In this document: one piece after another, positions 1 to 11,140 of the stretch
Numbering within the stretch: the stretch's first letter is position 1
Layout: each line of letters starts with the position of its first letter
Position numbers and translations under genes: made by a program
Notes under the pieces: generated by a model
Seen by the model: only the letters and a program-made list of their open reading frames with translations
What the model was told of the DNA's origin: nothing
Database searches by the model: none
Assembly: GCA_963989245.1 (NCBI GenBank)
Contig: OZ022348.1
Coordinates: forward strand, 29,861,623-29,925,622
Length of the DNA: 64,000 nt
Reading direction: 5' to 3'
DNA from: Nansenia antarctica
Lineage: Eukaryota; Chordata; Actinopteri; Argentiniformes; Microstomatidae

Positions 1-1101
1 GGTGGAGGGACGGATCTGACCCGCGGCCAGTGCCTCCGTGATGTAGTCATTCATGGCGAGAGTCTCCGGGCGAGAAAGAGAAAACAAGCGTCCCCGTGGC
101 GGCAACGTACCCGGTAGAAGGTCGATAGTGCAGTCATAGGGTCTATGAGGGGGTAGCTCCTGGGCCCTAGATTTGCTAAATACCTCCCCCAGGTCCCAAT
201 ATATCCGGGGCACGCCTGTCAGGTCAGAACTGGGGAGGGGAGCGGGAACAGCGAGACTAGAGGGAGTGGTGTGTGACTTAGGTTGGGATAGGGACAGCAA
301 CGGGGATGGGAGAGTAGTGGGTGGGGTAGTGAGCGGGGTGTCATCGTGCACAGTGACAGCGGCTGCTTCCACGGCGAGCCGTCCTGTAGACCAGTCAATA
401 TGGGGGTTGAGGGCCGCTAGCCAGGGGTGGCCTAGTACGATAGGGCAATCGGGCGAGGTTACAATAAAAAACTGTATGGTTTCCCAACTACCCCCCCCTA
501 CCTGGAGGCGCACCGGAACCGTGCAATGAGTGATGGTACCCGACCCCAAAGGCCGACCGTCCAGGGTCCGAACTGGGACCGGTTCCTCCAACCTTTCTAA
601 AGGAACCCCCCACCCCCCGGCCAGACCTTCGTCCATCAAATTCCCCGCCTCGAATATCTTGCGTAACTCCCGGGTGAAGGCAGTAGCATCGAAACACGCC
701 GGTGACTGGCTCTCCCACTCGGCCGTGGCCCAGGAGAGGGCTCGGCCCGTCAACAGGGTAATGATGTACGCCACCCGGGACTGCTCGGTGGGGAAGGTCA
801 GGGGCTGCAGACTGAAGATTAGTGAGCATTGGGTCAGGAACTCTCTGCAAGCCTCTGGTCGTCCGTCGTATCGCTCGGGAGGAGGCAGCCGGGGTTCCCG
901 AGTGCTCACTGGAAGAGGAGGAGGTGCCGCAGCTGCCGCTGGTGGAGTAGGGTTGTCCTGGGCGGCCATCAAGTTGTTAATAGAGAGGGTCAGGTGCTGT
1001 AGCTGGGCCATCATTGTCTGCTGATTCCTCTCCTGCTGGGCTACCAAAGCCCCCTGGTTAGCTAGCACAGCGCGAAGGTGTTCTGTCTCTGCTGGGTCCA
1101 T
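1..1101 (-). mobile_element. Ty3/Gypsy gag-pol fragment with in-frame internal deletion, runs off window edge
   Basis: Reading the minus strand from the ATG at 1101, the frame has no stop down to position 1 (367 codons), so the ORF continues outside the window. It starts with MDPAETEHLRAVLANQ and continues with Gag capsid motifs (ERYDGRPEACREFLTQC, RALSWATAEWESQ). Near 645-655 the capsid sequence passes directly, at RKIFEAGNLMDEGLAGG, into the C-terminal half of the aspartic protease (PIVLGHPWLAALNPHIDW). The approach to reverse transcriptase follows (RGRLFSLSRPETLAMN). In family members the capsid C-terminus, a CCHC knuckle and the DSG protease active site lie between these parts; here they are absent. 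The deletion keeps the reading frame. The product would assemble poorly and lack protease activity, so this is a defective retrotransposon copy despite its open frame. RT, RNase H and integrase would be expected beyond the left edge. Confidence 0.85.
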
Positions 1102-1480
1102 AATGGTCGATTGTTCTGTTACGGTTAGTCAATGTGTTTGGACCCAGATGCAGAGCAGAACAGAATGGAAACGATGCAGGGATATGATTCCAAAATAAAG
1201 GTACTCTTTATTTGAGTAAACAGGAAATAATAAACCGCACAGTAAGCGATGAAATAAACGGGGAGAAAGCAAGTCTCCTAACAAGGCAAAACAAAGGATT
1301 AGCAATAGTCATACGATACTTATCTCCTGGGCATACGAGGAGCAATAAGGCTGCGACAAGACTAAGACAATACGCACAGATATTTACGCACGCTTATTTT
1401 GCACTCTACTTATGTTTGCTATTTGCTGAACCCTACTCTGAACCTGCTCTATACTCTGAACCCTGACATACAGTAACCTT
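1102..1480. other. Leader of the Gypsy fragment and unassigned A/T-rich sequence
   Basis: Upstream of the Gag start (read on the minus strand) is a short leader containing TGGGTCCAAAC, a string often seen near the primer-binding region of fish Gypsy elements. I could not delimit an LTR. The rest contains only short chance ORFs and AATAAA-like strings. Confidence 0.4.
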
Positions 1481-3625
1481 TTAGAATCGCTGCTTTCGTG
1501 CCTTGGCTGCAGCAAATGCTGCCACCAGATCTTCCAGGTCCAAAGATCTTCTAACCTCCTGTTCTATCGAGATTTGTGCCAGCCCTGAAAGCCTTTCCTG
1601 GCTCATGGTGGACCTCAGGTAAGTCTTTATAAGCTTCAGGCTCGAGAAGCTTCTCTCGCCAGATGCGACAGTGACCGGAAGTGTTAACAGGAGCCGCAGG
1701 GCAATACTGAGATTCCCATAGAGATCTAGAAGTTCCTCCTTGTATATGTAGTCCAACATCTGTCTTGGAGAGACACACACATCATCAGGGAATGTGTGGA
1801 TAGCAGCCCTGACCTCCATTACCATCTCCTCTCCATCGATGTCATCCATAGTTTTTTCAAGATTTAGGCACTGCTTCTGAAGCCTTCCAGACGTATTTGC
1901 CTTTGTCATTTCCTCTTTGGAGAACATAAAACCATACAGGCTGTAAATATCCTCCATCTTTGAGAACCTGCTAGTGATACTGGTGAGGGCGGCGTCCACC
2001 ATTGGAAGAAAAAACTCCCGATTGAAGAGGTCATCTGGTGTTGACAATGTTTGTTCTCTGCCCTCATATAGAAACTGCCTTTATGTTCTTTTTGTTCTCT
2101 TTTCAGGAAGCCTCATGTCAATCTCTAGAATCTCGGCAATTTCTCTTGCTTCTGCCTGGCAGGAAGCAAGCCCACGGTCCCTGAAGTCTGTAAGGTAGTT
2201 CTTGACTCCTCCAAGTTCCGTTCTCAGCGTTTGGATGGAAACTGTGGGGCTTTGTAATATTTTGCTAGCATGATTGATCTGGTATAAGACATTGTACCAG
2301 ACCACCATGCATAGCAGAAACTGCCAGGTCATCAGCTCACCCCGTATGCCCCCGGCTGAGGACATTGTCTCGGAGTCCTTCTTTTCAACAGCAAATTCCT
2401 TCAGTGCAGACAGTGCTTGCACCATCTCTGGCATCTGGTACCTCAGAGCCTTCACACTCTGGATCCTTGCCTCCCTTCTTGTCACTGATAAAGATTTCAG
2501 AGTGAGGTCCTTGACATGTTATTGCAGGATTGCCCAGCGTGACACAGATGAACTAAAAAGGGTGTACAGTATCTGCAAAATACCAAAGAGGGACATAGAC
2601 AGCACAGAGGATTTTGCTGCATCTGCTACTACGAGATTCAGAGTGTGACTGCTGCAGGGAACACATGATGCCTTGTTGTTCACCTGCAGTAATCTTGCCT
2701 GAACCCCCTGTTTGTGGCCCATCATGTTGCTCCCATTGTCGTAGGATTGGCCACGACAGTCTGCAATATTTAGGTTGTGCTTTTTCAGCTTTTCCAGAAG
2801 CATCTCAAACAGGCCTTTTCCAGTTGTGTCTTGTGCATCAAGAAAGCCAATGAAGTGTTCACTGACAGAGGCACCAATGGATGTTTCACAGTTGACAATT
2901 CGCAGAACAATAGTGAGTTGTTCTGTGTGACTTATATCAGGAGTGCAATCCATTATGACAGCGTAGTATTTGGCCTTGGTTACCCTTCTGATTATCTCCT
3001 CAACTACTTTGTCTCCGACCAATTCAATAATCTCGTTTTGGATATTACTGCTGAGGTAATGCACTGTGGTTTCCTGGTTCTGGATTCTTCGCACCTGTTC
3101 ACTCAGGACTGGATCGAATTTTGCCATTAATTCAATCTGTGCTAAAAAGTTTCCATTATGTCTGTCAAACAAGACTTTAGTATGGCCCCTTAGAGCTTGG
3201 TTTCTTTCGGCTAGATGGCATATGATAGCAATGACTCTTCTTATGACACCCTTCCAGTGCTCCACCTCATGCTTCATCAAATCTTGTTGGGTCTAATCTA
3301 ATCTAATTTTTTCCCCATTTTTCATTGTTCTATTGTAGTGATCAATTGTGAATCTACGTGGAATCGTATCTGTATTTTTTGGAAACTCTAAGTCAGTAAC
3401 CTGGACAGGCCCTTTTCTGACAAGAAACAACCATGCTGCATCTGGTATTTTACCAGTAGGCCATTCTGCAGGGTCATCAGATATTGTCAATGTCTCGATT
3501 ATATCTGAACTCTTGGTCGGGCTGCTGCTGGCACTAGGGGGTAGGGTGTCCTTGTCGTGGTGATTATCCTCTTCCACTAGAGAGAGAATAACAGTGTTCA
3601 CTTGTCTCAATTGGCCACTGGGCAA
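1481..3625 (-). pseudogene. hAT-family transposase-like pseudogene (ZMYM1/TTF type), three in-frame stops
   Basis: One reading frame on the minus strand runs from 3625 to 1481 and is broken only by TAG at 3293-3295, TAA at 2519-2521 and TAA at 2081-2083. Both TAA codons sit where lysine is expected. In order it encodes a linker ending IDHYNRTMKNGEKI, the DUF4371/RNase H-like hAT core (AERNQALRGHTKVLF, DNGSNMMGHKQGVQARLL, CSSHTLNLVVADAAK) and the C-terminal dimerisation domain (VTVASGERSFSSLKLIKTYL). Between NGEKI and TQQDLMK the TTF-type zinc finger of intact relatives is missing. Likely upstream exons lie at 3665-3761 (donor GTAGGC, acceptor TTCCAG) and near 3885-3945 (GALLKFLKPSEPSP, then GTACCA). 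It is a degraded copy; a functional domesticated gene is unlikely because of the three stops. Confidence 0.85.
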
Positions 3626-5640
3626 GACTATCTAATATTATGAAAGGGCTTGGAGTAGGCCTACCTTCTGTAGGAGTGATGGCATGATGGAGAGGCAGCA
3701 TGTGCTGAATCCTCTCCCTCGTCATGAACGACATGTGGTTGTGTGGATGTTGATGGAACTACTGGAAGAAAAATAATACATACTGCATGAAAGAGAGCGA
3801 GAGAGAGAGAGAGAGTGAGAGCGGTAAATAAAGGGGCCTGTAAGCATAGGATACATTGAACTTAGTCAGTATCAGAAGTGGTACCTGGAGATGGTTCCGA
3901 TGGCTTCAAAAATTTCAACAATGCTCCTAAGGCCAAAATGGAAAACACATTACATGGCAAGAATGTGTTAAAACGAACTGCATGGCTTGCAATGTGAAGC
4001 TAAGCTAACATACTACACTGTCACATTAGCTAGCCTTTTTTTAAAGGCTTTAATATAGGCTACATGATGTATTAACTATTTGTATTTTGTACCCAGCTGT
4101 CAACTAAATACGTAACAAATAAATAGTTAACTTTAAAAATGTTACTTGCTAGCTAACGTTAGCTAGCTAAACTCAGTGAGCTAACTTGGCTGGATCATTA
4201 GTGAAAGCTAGCCAGCTATTAGCCCCCAATTTAGGACCCCAATTGAAATAAGCCAGTGGCTTTCTTGGGTTTTTATCCTTCTAGTTGACCTTGTATGTAA
4301 TATGTACTTTCATGTACCTACTTCTGCAAATCTTCTAATACAGTTTTCAATCAATCAATCAAAGCCTCAGGATCAGGCTTTCGTCTACCGAAAGCCTGAC
4401 GACTTTTGTTAGCAGAACTCGTGTTGGTGGGTGGTAACCTATGATAAAATGATTTTTAAAAAACTGCCCCGCTGAACCAATGAGAAGGACGGGGGGGCGG
4501 TGCTTCCCATCGGTCCGGCCTATCAGTGTCCTAGATTTGCCGCTCGCTCCGGGTGGCACATAGAATCCGTTCTATGGATAAAGGTCTCCAGACGTTTGGA
4601 GCGAGAGCAAAGCGGAAGTGGAAACGGCTGGCACCGCGAGACTAGCCAGCTATCAATAAACTACAATACAAACGTTTGCTAGTTAGGTATTTAATCGTGG
4701 TGTATTTATTTATCATAATCCTGGTGTCGTTTTTCATTGTCTTCTCGTTTCTTTTTTCTTTTTTGGTGACCAGAAATGTGCGATCGCTTCATGATTGCTG
4801 CTGACAGTTGAGAGGCAGCTAGAAGTGAATTTCAAGCTAGAAGGTGCACTTCATGGGAGGTTTAAGGGGGTTGCCATTGCAAAATATAGATAGATACTTT
4901 ATTGAATCCCTTGGGGATTTTTTTTTTTTTTTAAATTTGACGGGGCGCCTCTGCCATGGGGGTACACAATCTCCATACTTGACTCAAGTATAGTAGAAGT
5001 AAAATGTTATTAAAGAAAAAGCACCAGAATATTAAATAATATATAATAAATTCAAATATTTAAGTACTAGTAATAAATGCATCATAGACTGTAAACTCAC
5101 TGCTAAATAAAAAAGAAAGACTGAAGTCCAGTGAAATGTCTTCTTTTCAAACAAATGGCAACGGCAACCTTTGAGAGAGAGAGAAACAGAGACAAGGGTA
5201 GACATGATCATTTAGTAGTAGTAGTAATAATTGCATAATTATTAGTACCTTTTTACTTACTGTAGAACAATGTAGAGATAGCAGCATATCTGGAAAACAG
5301 CCACTTCAACAAACTATAACAATAATGCCATCTCCTGATGGAGAGAGAGATAATTAATTCAAAATGGTAAATTGTACATTATCATGTGACAGATTCAGAT
5401 GATCAGAGCATCTTCCAGAAAATGGAGAAAAAAACCTGACAGCTACTGTACTGTATACTCACTTAGTGGAAATGGCTGCATGGCCCTCTGGATACTAGTC
5501 TCAACAACAATGGACAATGAACCATACAGGGCATCCTTAGAGAGGTGGGGAACTGGGGATAACAATGAGTGAGTCACATGATCAAATTATCTTCAGTCTA
5601 AAAAGCTGCTAAATTATTAGAATAATTGTATTTGAATATT
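3626..5640. other. Mostly non-coding; possible 5' exons of the hAT pseudogene, microsatellites, inverted repeat
   Basis: Apart from the two possible upstream exons of the neighbouring hAT pseudogene, there is a GA run (about 3793-3814), a stretch rich in GCTAGC and AACGTT palindromes (4021-4220), and an inverted repeat AGGCTTTCG/CGAAAGCCT around a 5-base loop at about 4376-4400. An ATAGATAGATACTTTATTG string near 4893 is typical of the end of a fish interspersed repeat. I see no convincing gene. Confidence 0.5.
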
Positions 5641-5648
5641 CTCTAACC

Positions 5649-6125
5649 TTAGTACAACAGCAGTTTCCTCATGAGCTCACTCTTCTCTGCCACTTTGTCA
5701 ATGACAGTGTCTGTGTCCAAAGCCACAAGGACATCTTTCTCAGTGGCCATCAACATGAAGGCTTCCAGTTTGCTGGAAGACAGGCTGCTCCTCAGTCTGC
5801 TTTTTATGTACTTCAGTGTTGAGAATGATCGCTCGCAGGCCACCTGGGTTATTGACAATGTCAGCAATAACTTGAATGCAAGTCCAAGCAAGGGGTATGC
5901 ATCTGTGAGCATGTTGAATCTCAGCAGAATTTGGTAGCAGCACAGCGGGCACTCTTTGCAGAAGGCACAACTTTTGGTGATGATCTCTATGTCCTCTTCC
6001 TTTCCTCCATCGGGTCCCTCTTCCACTGTCCTGGTCACATATTCTTCTAGTGGTGATGTTTTCAGCTTGTCCCACTGGCTTGCTAAGCTTTTCAGCTCCG
6101 ACTGCAGGTTGTCCACCGTTGCCAT
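5649..6125 (-). pseudogene. hAT C-terminal dimerisation domain fragment
   Basis: A 158-residue minus-strand ORF ends with the hAT dimerisation signature (LLTLSITQVACERSFSTL, then KYIKSRLRSSLSSSKLEA) and stops shortly after. The N-terminal half (MATVDNLQSELKSLASQWDK) resembles the segment just before that domain in ZMYM1-like proteins. No BED or TTF finger and no RNase H-like core is attached, so this is the last piece of a transposase-derived gene. It lies about 100 bases beyond the stop codon of the ZBED-type remnant on the same strand, but belongs to a different hAT subfamily. Confidence 0.75.
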
Positions 6126-6231
6126 GCTCTCAAATTTAACCAGGCATTTGCTGAGGTCTTAGGCACAATATACATACATATAACATTACAGTGAAATATA
6201 CACTCAAATAAATAAAAATAAAACTCCCACC

Positions 6232-7316
6232 TCAGCAATTCTTTTGCAAAAAGATCAGCATATTTGCCTTCTCTGGCAAAATACGACACCTCTCTTGACT
6301 AATTGCATGACCTGCACATGAGAAAACCCTCTCAGATGGTGTGGATGAGGCTTGTACACACAATATTATTTGAAAGCTTAGACAGTATGGGGAGGCTGTC
6401 CCGCTTCCCCCACCACCAGGCTACAGGGTCTTGACCTGATGGGATTGAAGACAAACTTGTGTACATTTCAATCTCTTTCTGGACCACTTCAGTGATGGGG
6501 AGGGCACTATTACTGGTCACTGTTTCCTGAAGAAGCTCTCGGTCCTCATCCTCAAACAGCTCCTCTAGGGCTGACTTTTTGGCACGCTTCTTGTGCTGAA
6601 AAATACATAAAAGTAGTGTTTAGACAAACACACTTAAAAAATTGCTTTCGTTCATTTGAGGTATTCCATGATTATTTTTGAACTTACATGTTCCTCTGCC
6701 TTGTCCTCATCTGATTCTTCTTCCCCTGGCCCTGTGCCCTCCTGGAGGGCCTCCATTGGAAGCTGTAGGCACAATTTTGCACATAAATAGCAATACTTCA
6801 TTATAGAAACGGTATTATAGGACACATAATAAACAAGGGTGAGGATAAAATACCTGTTCTGTTGCACAGGCACTGGCAACTGCTGCTTTCTTCAACCTCT
6901 CCCAGGCATCAGCATATTTAAATCTGCCTTTGAAGCGAGGGTCCATCAAAGTGGCCTCCTGGAGAAAGTTCTGAATATCTGCATTCTGTAAATGAACATG
7001 ACAAACTGTTTAGTGTGTAACAGTGACATTATGTGGTTTGCCCTCTTGTAAGCATAGGCTATGCTTGGAAATGGAAAATACCTGGTATGGCTTTTTCAGA
7101 TCTCCCCAGACCGCCTCTTTCACAGCACGGGTGAACAGAGTGTCGTCTCCTTCAATCACCCTGAAATGCTTCTCCAGCTTGTTCAGGATGGGGAGAATTT
7201 CACCACATGTGGGGGACCTCTCACTGGATACGCAGAGGGTTGAGGTGTACAGCAACTTCATGACGTTCACAAACTCCTCTGCTTTCTGGAAGTCATCGTC
7301 TGTGAGCCTTTCCAGC
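6232..7316 (-). pseudogene. ZBED1-like hAT transposase remnant, four exons
   Basis: Four minus-strand blocks with splice signals spell the C-terminal part of a ZBED1-type hAT protein. 7082-7316 carries VVSSEKSPT-like SSERSPTCGEILPILNKLE and WGDLKKPYQ, with donor GTATTT. 6854-6985 carries NADIQNFLQEATLMDPRFK. 6688-6762 is acidic (GPGEEESDEDKAEEH). 6232-6595 carries EMYTSLSSIPSGQDPVAWWW and, after a one-base frameshift near 6370, the signature SSTPSERVFSCAGHAISQER, ending at TGA 6232-6234. The BED finger and N-terminal core were not found upstream. The frameshift inside the dimerisation domain suggests a dead copy. Confidence 0.8.
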
Positions 7317-7452
7317 CTGGGTGAAAAAAGAAGATAAATAAAGAATAAAAAATATCAACGAAGTTGTTTAACAACTGATCTTTTCAAGGTCCACTTCTCC
7401 ATACATCACCCAGGTATAATGTGCAGTGAAATGTTATTGCTAGCTCATAAAG

Positions 7453-8402
7453 CAGAGCTGCCAAGACTCACGCAATCGCCGTGAGACTCACGCATTTCAA
7501 CCAGTTCTCACGCTCACGCCACATCTCTATTTCTCACGGCGAGAAATAACAATTGTTTTACGGGACTTTTATTTTTGAAATTCCTTGAAAGAAAGCTACC
7601 GGACATGAGTTTCGTGTCATCTTTCTGCACGCGCGTTAACTTGAGTCTGCAATCGAAGCGGCAGACGAGCGCTGATGGAAGAACCTGTGTTCACACGAGC
7701 TGCAAGAACGTAGCAAGCAGTGTTGCCAGATTGGGCTACTTTTGGTCACACTGGACGGGTGGATTCGGCAGCTTTTAGACCGGTTGGGCTGGACATTGTC
7801 ATTGACATTGTCAATTCCCAAGCCAATCTTTTGCCAATCTTAGCTAGTAAATACTCCGTTTTGGTAACTGTTTTTTGTTTCTCTACTGTAACATAACCAG
7901 GTACATTAATAATAATAATTATTATTAATAATTACAATTTACAATACAAATACAACAATTGGGGGTCCCTCCCAAAACATTTTGACAAAATCAACCACCA
8001 AGCCCTCATTCTGACCCAGGAAAAACCCTGGTATGTACTGTATAACATGATAGCCATCTATGAGCAATGCACTGTATATAAGATGATGACCACGGGTCTT
8101 TCTGCTGCTGACCTAGGGGCTGAGTCCTGTTGATGGGGCCAACTTTTCTTTTAGAGTCTGTAGGCTACTGTATTTGTTTATTAAGATTTCATAAATATGA
8201 TATATTGTCTGAATTGTTTTCTTGTTTTATAAAATGTTAATTATTTTCATTTCTTGTGCTGGTTTATTATGAACATGTAAAATTGCAGGAAACTAGCACA
8301 AATAATTGGGTGGGAGAGAGGGGCCGCCGCTGCCAAAACGTGCACAGTTTTGGGTCGCTCCACCGCCAAACTCCAAACTTTTGGTGAAACTTGGCAGCCC
8401 TG
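7453..8402. mobile_element. Non-autonomous DNA transposon with imperfect TIRs
   Basis: The left end reads CAGAGCTGCCAAGACTCACG. The right end, read on the other strand, is CAGGGCTGCCAAGTTTCACC, so 16 of 20 terminal bases match. The CAG start and length (950 bp) suggest a hAT-type non-autonomous element. No 8-bp target duplication survives and no transposase ORF is present. Inside are TCACG-rich repeats near the left end and an AAT/ATT palindromic run at about 7903-7935. Confidence 0.6.
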
Positions 8403-9300
8403 CAGTATGTTGTATGTAGGTAGTGCAGTGGTAATTAGGAGCTAGTAGTAACTGTGGTGCTAGTAGTAACTGTGGTGACTGTTTCCTCCTTAGTCACCGC
8501 GACTGTTGAACTGTAAACTTTAGTTGACTCGTGATACCAACACCGACGACTTCTGTACGTTACAATCATTTGTTTACTTTATTATAAAAACATGATACAC
8601 TAAAAAGTTTCGCATGTGGCAACACGGTCAAAGACTGTGTGCTCACCAGTTCAATCAGTAACACCTGTAGCCTACCGGTGAGCTCACCTATGTACCTGTG
8701 CGCAGTGGCGCCGGCAGGATTAGATTTCATAGTATGCACAGAAACGTAGCAAAACTTTTGCAGACTACTTTTGTGGACACCCTACATTATGGTGACGGCG
8801 CACCCGAAAATCCATTGCTTGTAAATGTCTTTAGTGAGCCACACATCCTGAAATGTACATTTGCCAGGCATAGCGACAGCTGCTTGCTGCCGCTTAACCT
8901 GCACCGGAATTTTCTTGAGGCAAGAGCGTGGTGCGACTCAGATAGCGGGAGAAACATGCAGACAGCGTAACGTAGCATATTTACTAACATTACGTTAACA
9001 AGTTTAGATTGTATTCCCCTCTCTCTCCCTCTCTAAAACAAAAAACATATTTATTTTTTCTCAAATTCACAAACTTTCAAGGACCCGTGGGAACCCTGCA
9101 TTTTGATCATGATGATATTTTGATGATATCATATTATTTTCGAGGGATTTAATGCTTTAATGATCAGAATGAGAGATGAATAGATATGGGGCTTTTTAAT
9201 ATTATTATTTGTATTATTATCATTGTTTAAAAAACAACAACAAATGGAGCTCCTGAGATCAGAATGTTCAGAAAACATGCAGGATGATCATAACAGTCGA
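8403..9300. other. No gene seen; fragment of a CAGTGGCGCC element
   Basis: At 8703 a terminal sequence CAGTGGCGCCGGCAGGATTA begins and continues to GTATGCACAG. It matches the short element at 9440-9614, but no matching right end was found here. The remainder is A/T-rich unique-looking sequence. Confidence 0.45.
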
Positions 9301-9305
9301 GAGGA

Positions 9306-9405
9306 CATTTGACGTCACAATCAAATGTCCGCTATAGAACCCCCGCGCCAGTTTATCAGGCCAGTTTAACTTCGGTATCAGAAGGAGCAAGACGTGTGAC
9401 ACAAG
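9306..9405 (+). promoter_or_regulatory. Probable promoter and non-coding first exon of the NudE::CAP-H2 gene
   Basis: A consensus CRE-like TGACGTCA lies at about 9309. It is followed by GC-rich sequence and a segment ending ACACAAG with a strong splice donor GTAAGCACCTG starting at 9406. The first coding exon of the chimeric gene follows about 410 bases downstream with a proper acceptor, so this would be a non-coding exon 1. Assignment is by position and sequence only. Confidence 0.5.
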
Positions 9406-9439
9406 GTAAGCACCTGTGTTAGCTAGTTACCATTGTGTG

Positions 9440-9614
9440 TGGTGGCGCCGGCAGGATTAGATTTTTATGTAATGTTTCAAACTAACGGGTTGAGTGATTG
9501 GCTGAACGCAACGTGAAAGAGTTGCGTTAAGCACGTTTATTACAGAAAAAATAACAACCTTTAAAAAAAAATGTATGCACAGTGCGTACAGGATTCCGGC
9601 TGCCGGCGCCACTG
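9440..9614. mobile_element. Short MITE with GGCGCCGGCAG inverted ends
   Basis: The left side has TGGCGCCGGCAGGATTAG. The right side ends CTGCCGGCGCCACTG, its inverse. The element is about 175 bp, has no coding capacity, and lies in the first intron of the chimeric gene. It shares its left end and the GTATGCACAG string with the fragment at 8703. Confidence 0.65.
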
Positions 9615-9815
9615 CACTCCTATGTCCTCGCCACTCAGTGGTCAACAGTAAAACATCCAGCACAGACATAATGGCTGCAACAGCTGACATTCCCTGAGAC
9701 AAAATAGCAAGCAATGTGTATGCAATCATGCAGTGCCATGGAAGTTGAGCTCAGCTCTCACAATGTGGCGTTCTTCTTCAGATTTGTTTTAGGTGCTGTA
9801 AAACCATACCTTCAG

Positions 9816-10152
9816 CTGTAAATACATGGGAGAACCAAATAAAACAAGGTTCGCGTCCCTTCAAGAAGAACTGTGTTTCTGGAAAGAGCAGGCAGAAAAA
9901 CACCAGCAGAGGTAAGGAATTCCATCAGTGAGACAGAGTCTGGATTTTTGCCAAGCACATGGTTTGAAAGCACCTTCTTGTGATGAGGTAGCCCTGTCTG
10001 AGACCTATAAACTGTGACTTCGAGGACGTCCTCTTGGCTTAATGGGAGAGATGCTTGAGTCTTTCACGTGGGAGACCAGGGTTCAAATTCTGCCAGTAAC
10101 ACACAGATCAAAGAATCAACTTCATCTTAGCTATGTTGAACTGTAGGACATA

Positions 10153-10188
<36 letters not shown>

Positions 10189-10724
10189 TGTCTGTGTCTG
10201 TCTGTGTCTGTGTCTTCAGGGCTGAGGAGTCTCAGGAGGAGCTGCAGGAGTTTCAGCAGATGAGTCGAGACTATGAGGCGGAGCTGGAGACGGAACTGAA
10301 GCAAACTAAGGCACGAAACAGAGAACTGCTGTCCAACAACAACCGCCTGCGTATGGAACTGGAGACTATCAAGGTAGAACACACACACACACACACATGA
10401 CTCACATTTCACGTTTACCGTCCTTTCGAGAGGAGGCTCCCAGTGACACAGAAAAGACAGTCACAGAACCAACCCCCCCCCCCCCCCCCCTCCTATGCTC
10501 TGCTGGCTATTAGCTAACCTCTAGTCCCCCTGACCCCTCCCTCTCCCCCTCCCTCCACCCCCCCCTCTCTCCAGGAGGAGCGTCCCACCTTCGACATCCA
10601 TGACTACGGAGACCGGGTCGTAGCAGCCCTGGGTGAGGTTGGGAACAGGAAGTCGTTTGCTTCCATAGTCCACGGCCTGGACAACTTTGAGGTCTGCAAG
10701 TACATGTATGCTTCCCTGCAGCTG

Positions 10725-10756
<32 letters not shown>

Positions 10757-11140
10757 GTGAGTGTTTTCTAAGGGGCTTTATACACCAACAGGGCCGAGCC
10801 CAACCATACTGTGCTGGCGCTCTGGTAGTTTCCGTTCACATTGTCCTTTCCACAACTGTTTCAGCAACTGTGCTGGATGTGTAGGACAGCACAGCTCAGC
10901 ACAGCTCAGCACAGTTCGGCTCAGGACTGGGACTGAGGGGATGAGTGTGTAACCAGGGTGGTAAAGCCTTGCCTTCCTTGTCTCCCCCACCCCCAGGCCA
11001 ACGACTACACAGTGGAGATAGACAGGAAGGACGGTCTGGAGGAGACGGTGGACAGCATGGGGCTCACGCTGCTCAGCAAGACCAGGGCCCACGACCGCTT
11101 CAAACACGCCCCCACGGCAGCACCCGCTGACCCCGTCTGA
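9816..11140 (+). CDS. Chimeric gene: NudE-type coiled coil fused to CAP-H2 C-terminal domain
   Basis: Four coding exons with canonical GT-AG borders: 9816-9911 (ATG 9826), 10220-10373, 10575-10724 and 10997-11140 (TGA). Together they make an unbroken 177-residue frame; splice phases agree at all three junctions. Residues 1-80 match the start of NDE1/NDEL1 (FASLQEELCFWKEQAE, EELQEFQQMSRDYEAELE, NNRLRMELETIK), a dynein-binding coiled coil. From residue 81 the sequence is the end of condensin-II CAP-H2 (RPTFDIHDYGDRVVAALG, ASLQLANDYTVEIDRKDG, GLTLLSKTRAHDRFKH), the kleisin winged-helix region that docks on an SMC head. The join falls at an exon border after TIK, where NDE1 itself crosses an exon junction. 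A CRE-like promoter and non-coding exon precede it. Whether it is expressed is unknown; it could also be two adjacent gene fragments that splice together. Confidence 0.8.
10022..10135 (+). repeat. tRNA-derived SINE in intron of the chimeric gene
   Basis: A box-A-like TGGCTTAATGGGAGAG and a box-B-like GGGTTCAAATTC lie about 40 bases apart, as in tRNA-derived SINE heads. The acceptor stem does not pair, so it is not a tRNA gene. Confidence 0.55.
10156..10200. repeat. TG microsatellite before exon 3
   Basis: A (TG)n tract passes into TCTG repeats just upstream of the splice acceptor at 10219. Further runs lie in the same gene's introns: (AC)n at about 10381-10397, poly-C at about 10471-10490 and (TG)n at about 10730-10755. 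Confidence 0.9.

Noticed and set aside
530..1024. Plus-strand 164-codon ORF
   Set aside because: Antisense of the Gypsy gag-protease frame, which has clear family motifs.
10131..10412. Minus-strand ORF over exon 3 of the chimeric gene
   Set aside because: Its Thr/His and Val/Cys runs come from flanking (AC)n and (TG)n microsatellites, and its middle is the complement of the coding exon.
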